NCBI GenBank assembly: GCA_963665405.2
Contig: CAXXUH010000003.1
Coordinates: 310,001-374,000 of the forward strand
Source: G963665405 sp963665405
Lineage (GTDB): Bacteria > Chloroflexota > Dehalococcoidia > Lucifugimonadales > G963665405
DNA length: 64,000 nucleotides
Direction: 5' to 3'
Part shown: positions 60,932 through 64,000 of the stretch, piece after piece
Position numbering within the stretch: position 1 is the first letter of the stretch
Layout: each line of letters opens with the position of its first letter
Program-made: the position numbers and the translations under genes
Notes under the pieces: model-generated
Told to the model about the DNA's origin: nothing
Database searches by the model: none
The model's input: the letters and a program-made list of their open reading frames with translations, nothing else

Positions 60932-61723
60932 TCAAGCCGTGGAGTCCTCCTGGGGCTCCGGGATGGACATCTTCGGCACCTGCGAGTCAAGGTTGCTCGC
61001 TAGTTCGTAACCCAGGCGGGTCCATCGAAACATAGCCTGACCGTCTTCTCTCACCCCAACCGTAACCATCAGTTGCTTGTCTAGGAGTCGGGGCACACCT
61101 GCCAGAGTAGCGAGATTCGTTCCTGTCAACAGAAATACCTGCTCCGGTCCATACTCTGACAAGGCTTCAAGAATCTGCCGCTCCTGACCCGTTAGGGTTG
61201 CCACGGCGAGCTCAAGCCGCACATCCTGGAGGTGGTCTCTCTCCTTGAGACGGGAAACCATTTCTTCCTTGAGTTCGGTCTTGGCCCTCTCCGAATCGGT
61301 GAAATCAAGCCGTTTGTGTGGGATTGTGCTTACGTCAAACAAGAACCTGTCATGGTCGTCGCGTATGACAAGTACCTCGCTGGGCTGACGGCAGGCCAAG
61401 GCAAGTCCCAGTTCGTACATCACGTTGCCGTTACGGAACGGAGTCCCCGTCTTCACGTCGCGTCCAATCGTTGACACGTCAGCGAGCACCATCTCGGAAT
61501 GGGCGACGCCATCCATGATGGAACTAAGAATTGAGTCGCCCGATTTCGACAGGTCGACTCTGTTCGCTCGGAGCGCTACGTTGCCCCTTCTGATCTCCTC
61601 GATCGCCGGGCGGATAATCTGCTGAAACCGCTCCTCGTACTCGTCTGCGAGGCTCATCGCTACGAAAATCTCGGGACGTATCTCAGTTGACCAAAATGTA
61701 CGCAGATAGACGTTCGGGTGCAT
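60932..61723 (-). CDS. TIR/nucleoside-deoxyribosyltransferase-like protein with winged-helix C-terminus
   Basis: 263 aa. Residues 17-145 have the NDT/TIR-related pattern: EIFVAMSLADEYEERFQQII RPAIEE, SILSSIMDGVAHSEMVLADV, NGNVMYELGLALACRQPSEV (Glu in YELGLA as in nucleotide-hydrolysing members), then SEVLVIRDD. Residues 175-250 form a winged helix (LTGQERQILEALSEYGPEQV, LATLAGVPRLLDKQLMVTVG, FRWTRLGYELA). The domain couple suggests a nucleotide-linked sensor or effector, possibly anti-phage, but no characterised homologue is recalled. It lies between an integrase remnant and an IS element on the minus strand. Confidence 0.6.
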   Translation of the reverse strand: MHPNVYLRTFWSTEIRPEIFVAMSLADEYEERFQQIIRPAIEEIRRGNVALRANRVDLSKSGDSILSSIMDGVAHSEMVLADVSTIGRDVKTGTPFRNGNVMYELGLALACRQPSEVLVIRDDHDRFLFDVSTIPHKRLDFTDSERAKTELKEEMVSRLKERDHLQDVRLELAVATLTGQERQILEALSEYGPEQVFLLTGTNLATLAGVPRLLDKQLMVTVGVREDGQAMFRWTRLGYELASNLDSQVPKMSIPEPQEDSTA

Positions 61724-61995
61724 ATCGAGCCCTCTTTTCTCGTCTAGATTATCGCACAGAAAGGCCGATGTAAGCTAGAAAACCGCTGCCCTGTCAAGGC
61801 AGAGATGGACGCCTCTACTTGATCGCAAAGGGCAGGTGCAAAAGCGTTTCGCCCCTCTGCTGGTCGTGCCGCCGGAACGGTGACTGTGTCCTTCGGCTCT
61901 GCCCCCTTTTGCGGGGTTTCGGGTTCCCGAATTCCTGCCGGCCCGGCCCCTCAGAAAGCCACCATCCTCCCTACTCTTCATAGCTGCCGGTCTTA
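61724..61995 (+). repeat. Left part of a family B copy interrupted by an IS element
   Basis: From about 61890 the sequence follows family B (GGCTCTGCCCCCTTTTGCGG, then CTTCATAGCTGCCGGTCTTA ending at 61995). The homology resumes after the IS as CTTACCGGCC at 63873. 61724-61880 holds the upstream region of the TIR/NDT-like gene; nothing else is seen. Confidence 0.75.
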
Positions 61996-63872
61996 CCCAG
62001 ATTCCCCACCTGACATGGTTGGGAGCTGCTTGGTGTGCTTTCAGGGGGTGTCCGGATGTCGACCAGGGGTGACGCATGACATGATCGGGCATCGGACAGG
62101 GTCTCGGGTGCCGTCTTTGAGGGTATCGGCAGCGGTTCGCTGCCAATTATGGCTGTTCTCAGGCCAAAGAAGGCATGGCCGAGCCTGGCAACTCGGCAGA
62201 GTCGCCTACAAACCGATGCTCCAGGCAGGGTCGCCTATGCTCGATGCGGCTCGGCAGCCAGCGCCAATATCCTCTGCCGCGCCCTGAGCAGCAACTCGTA
62301 TGAGGGATGGCCCCGGGCCAGACGGATGATCAACCTCCTGGCGTGACGCATCACACGGCCCGGTAGGGCGATCAGGGCGAAGCGCACCGCCTTCAGACGC
62401 TTGCCCACCCACTGTTCGCCCAACACCAGCCGCTTCATGGCAGAGTTCAGGTTGAAGGCCAGCACCGATATGGCCCACCATGCGGCGTTGGCCCCGAACA
62501 GCCCCGACGGCAGCCGGCCCCCAGCCAAGTCACTCTTCAGAACGCTGTGGACCTCCTCGCCCTTGCCGCACCTCTGTCTCGACCACCAGATCAACTCATC
62601 TGCCGTAATGCTCCGGTTGGTCACCACGCCGAAGACCTTGTACCAGCCTCTGTTGGACAGCTCCATCGCGGGGAATGGAAGCTCCATCTGCCCCTCCATT
62701 CCCGGCAGAGGCTGTTCGATCAACCGCTCCCTGGTAGCTATGAACCGATACTCAGGGCTGTTCTTGGAGTGCCCTATCCAGTTAGGCACGAAGTTCACAT
62801 CAGCCCACTGCTGACCCGTGTCCACACGATGCTCCCCAACCTTGCGGTACAGCGTCTGCCAGTCTTGCTCGGCGACCTCGGACACCGCACGGCGGAACTC
62901 CGTCGTCACGTCGACCCCAACCGCAAACTCGATCACCCCGAACCGCTCGTCTCCACCCTCCGCGCAGTACCGCAGCAACTCCCGCTGGTACCCCGCCGTA
63001 TCCGACCTCAGCATCACCTTCTCCACCCCCGCAGGCAGACGGCCCAGCGCTTCAATCAACACTCGCAACTGCTGATGGCCCGCAGGTACGTTGCCGTCCC
63101 GAAACTCCGAATGCACGATCAACTCGGCCTCTGACCAGTAGGTGATCAGCGGCTGGTACGCCCTGTACTTCTTGTAGCTGGGGAGCGCCTCCTGCTTGCG
63201 CGTCTCCACCAGTGTGGCATCCATGTCCAGAGTGGCCTCGGTCTGAGGCGAACGGCTCTGCGCGAAGCCCACCAGGTCGGCGTTCACCTTGCGCAGACCC
63301 TTCATAGCTCCATTGGGAGCAGGTATGAATGCTCTGTGAGCTTCCCGCATCGACTCCTCGCCCGCGTCATGGAACCTCTCCAGATACCGGAACACCGCAG
63401 ACTCCGACGGCACGCTCCGACGACGCTCGACTCGCCATCTCTTCTCCAACGCCCTGCGCTCGCTGAGACGCATACCACAGGTCTCGAACTCTCGAAACAT
63501 CCTGCACAGCCCTCTGTCCTTCTCAAGGAGATCAAGGTCGGACACCGACTCGCCGCCTGCCAAGTTCAGCAGCATCAGCGAGATGATCATCTGGCTGTCC
63601 GTCCAGCCCTGACCTCTCTCCCGCAGTCTCACGTGGCGCTCTACCGATGACCTCAAACCCGCTGCTTGCATCAACTCCAGGTACGTCATCAGGCCGGACA
63701 GCCCCGTCATACCCGTCGAGCCCTTCTCCTGCTCGTACTGGAATGCCAGTAAGCCTTGCTTCATAATAGCTGCACCTCGTTGGTGATCGTTTCTCTTGGT
63801 CAAGAAACATCTTAGCCCGCTTCGTGGCGGGCGCCAACGAGGTCTTTCTCTTATCTAGGTGGGGAATCTGGG
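61996..63872 (-). mobile_element. IS1380-family insertion sequence (different type), inserted in a MITE
   Basis: 1877 bp. Ends CCCAGATTCCCCACCT (61996-62011) and AGGTGGGGAATCTGGG (63857-63872), perfect 16-bp inverted repeats. CTTA target duplication (61992-61995 and 63873-63876). The target is the loop of the GCCGGT-CTT-ACCGGC palindrome of a family B element. One intact transposase gene. Confidence 0.93.
62235..63764 (-). CDS. IS1380-family transposase (second type)
   Basis: 509 aa from ATG 63764 (GAGGTG 8 nt upstream); an in-frame TTG at 63803 is possible. DDE transposase: ATLDMDATLVETRK (first Asp, about residue 182), KVMLRSDTAGYQRELL (second Asp, about 258), CGKGEEVHSVLKSDLAGGRL PSGLFGANAAWWAISVLAFN (Glu region, about 405). 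Only distantly similar to the transposase of the 28.7-kb element. Complete frame, potentially active. Confidence 0.92.
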   Translation of the reverse strand: MKQGLLAFQYEQEKGSTGMTGLSGLMTYLELMQAAGLRSSVERHVRLRERGQGWTDSQMIISLMLLNLAGGESVSDLDLLEKDRGLCRMFREFETCGMRLSERRALEKRWRVERRRSVPSESAVFRYLERFHDAGEESMREAHRAFIPAPNGAMKGLRKVNADLVGFAQSRSPQTEATLDMDATLVETRKQEALPSYKKYRAYQPLITYWSEAELIVHSEFRDGNVPAGHQQLRVLIEALGRLPAGVEKVMLRSDTAGYQRELLRYCAEGGDERFGVIEFAVGVDVTTEFRRAVSEVAEQDWQTLYRKVGEHRVDTGQQWADVNFVPNWIGHSKNSPEYRFIATRERLIEQPLPGMEGQMELPFPAMELSNRGWYKVFGVVTNRSITADELIWWSRQRCGKGEEVHSVLKSDLAGGRLPSGLFGANAAWWAISVLAFNLNSAMKRLVLGEQWVGKRLKAVRFALIALPGRVMRHARRLIIRLARGHPSYELLLRARQRILALAAEPHRA

Positions 63873-63885
63873 CTTACCGGCCCCC

Positions 63886-63915
63886 TTGACATCGCCAGAA
63901 CAGTTGTGCTATAGT
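63886..63915 (+). promoter_or_regulatory. Strong promoter for a gene beyond the window
   Basis: TTGACA (63886-63891), 18-nt spacer, TATAGT (63910-63915), 13 bp beyond the IS target copy. The leader contains a 7-bp GGGACCG/CGGTCCC hairpin (63925-63948) followed by TTTCTCTTT, which could be an attenuator. Confidence 0.7.
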
Positions 63916-63989
63916 ATGACCAGTGGGACCGAGCCAGCGGCCGGTCCCTTTCTCTTTGCCCGAAATCAGCCAGACAGGTGGCACACATT

Positions 63990-64000
63990 GGAACACAACG
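63990..64000 (+). CDS. Possible start of a gene cut by the window edge
   Basis: AGGTGGCACACA precedes TTG GAA CAC AAC at 63990. Only four codons are visible, so nothing can be said about the product. The strong promoter upstream supports a gene here. Confidence 0.3.

Noticed and set aside
63775..63842. ACCTCGTTGG/CCAACGAGGT inverted repeat as the IS end
   Set aside because: The true ends are the 16-bp repeats at 61996 and 63857 with CTTA duplications. This repeat is internal and may be a promoter or regulatory hairpin of the transposase.

Overview
Organism. The window is GC-rich (roughly 60-65 percent) and bacterial. Gene content points to Chloroflexota, most likely a Dehalococcoidia/SAR202-type lineage. 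The supporting genes are an LLM-class flavin oxidoreductase, an enolase-superfamily (MR/MLE) protein, several SDR/MDR dehydrogenases, amidohydrolases, acyl-CoA ligases and a DUF3179 lipoprotein, all separated by repeat-filled intergenic DNA. This assignment is an inference from gene families; no rRNA is present.

Layout. 1-5 kb: 5'-truncated (window edge) mtnA on the minus strand behind a textbook SAM-I riboswitch with terminator and promoter, then a minus-strand pair of an oxalyl-CoA-synthetase-like ligase and a PfkA-type kinase. 5-19 kb: an iron-type ABC binding lipoprotein with an operator-like palindrome in its promoter, a class III aminotransferase, an HtrA-like protease divergent from a DUF3179 lipoprotein, an LLM oxidoreductase, an MFS carrier, a duplicated-domain lipoprotein, a DinB-like protein and a frame-broken DAHP synthase. 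19-21 kb: a small island with an unknown protein, a VOC/GIY-YIG hybrid ORF and a TIR-like (CAP12-type) protein with an unrecognised C-terminal half. 21-33 kb: catabolic genes (amidohydrolase, acyl-CoA ligase, enoyl-CoA hydratase, amidase, MR/MLE enzyme, alcohol dehydrogenase, SDR) interrupted by an intact IS1380-family element. 33-49 kb: a SEFIR-STAND-TPR signalling gene split by a frameshift, a pseudo-receiver, a broken trypsin-like protease, a TP-rich surface protein truncated by two tandem IS1380 copies, and a giant RHS/YD protein with 678-bp tandem repeats. 49-60 kb: SEC-C protein, tRNA-Lys, divergent marR/FMN reductase, a DsbA-like gene overlapping rnc, aldo-keto reductase, epimerase, hydroxyacid dehydrogenase, a SelW-like gene, an alpha/beta hydrolase and a D-aminoacylase-type amidohydrolase. 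60-64 kb: a tyrosine-recombinase remnant, a second TIR/deoxyribosyltransferase-like protein with a winged helix, a second IS1380-family element, and a strong promoter for a gene beyond the edge.

Main discoveries. (1) Two genes carry in-frame UGA exactly where their families have a redox Cys: a SelW/Rdx-like protein (C-V-P-UGA) and a DsbA/FrnE-like protein (GDYA-UGA-P, followed by a SECIS-like hairpin). Together they argue that this organism uses selenocysteine. (2) A ~305-bp MITE-like family with 12-bp inverted ends and ~9-bp target duplications is scattered between genes. A second, shorter double-hairpin repeat fills most other gaps. (3) One IS1380 element sits precisely in the loop of the MITE's internal palindrome. 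(4) Three candidate immune or signalling proteins (SEFIR-STAND-TPR, CAP12-like TIR, TIR/NDT-wHTH) lie next to mobile-element debris. Several genes (pfkA, aroF-like, STAND, protease, RHS) carry frame disruptions, so either decay or sequence error must be considered.
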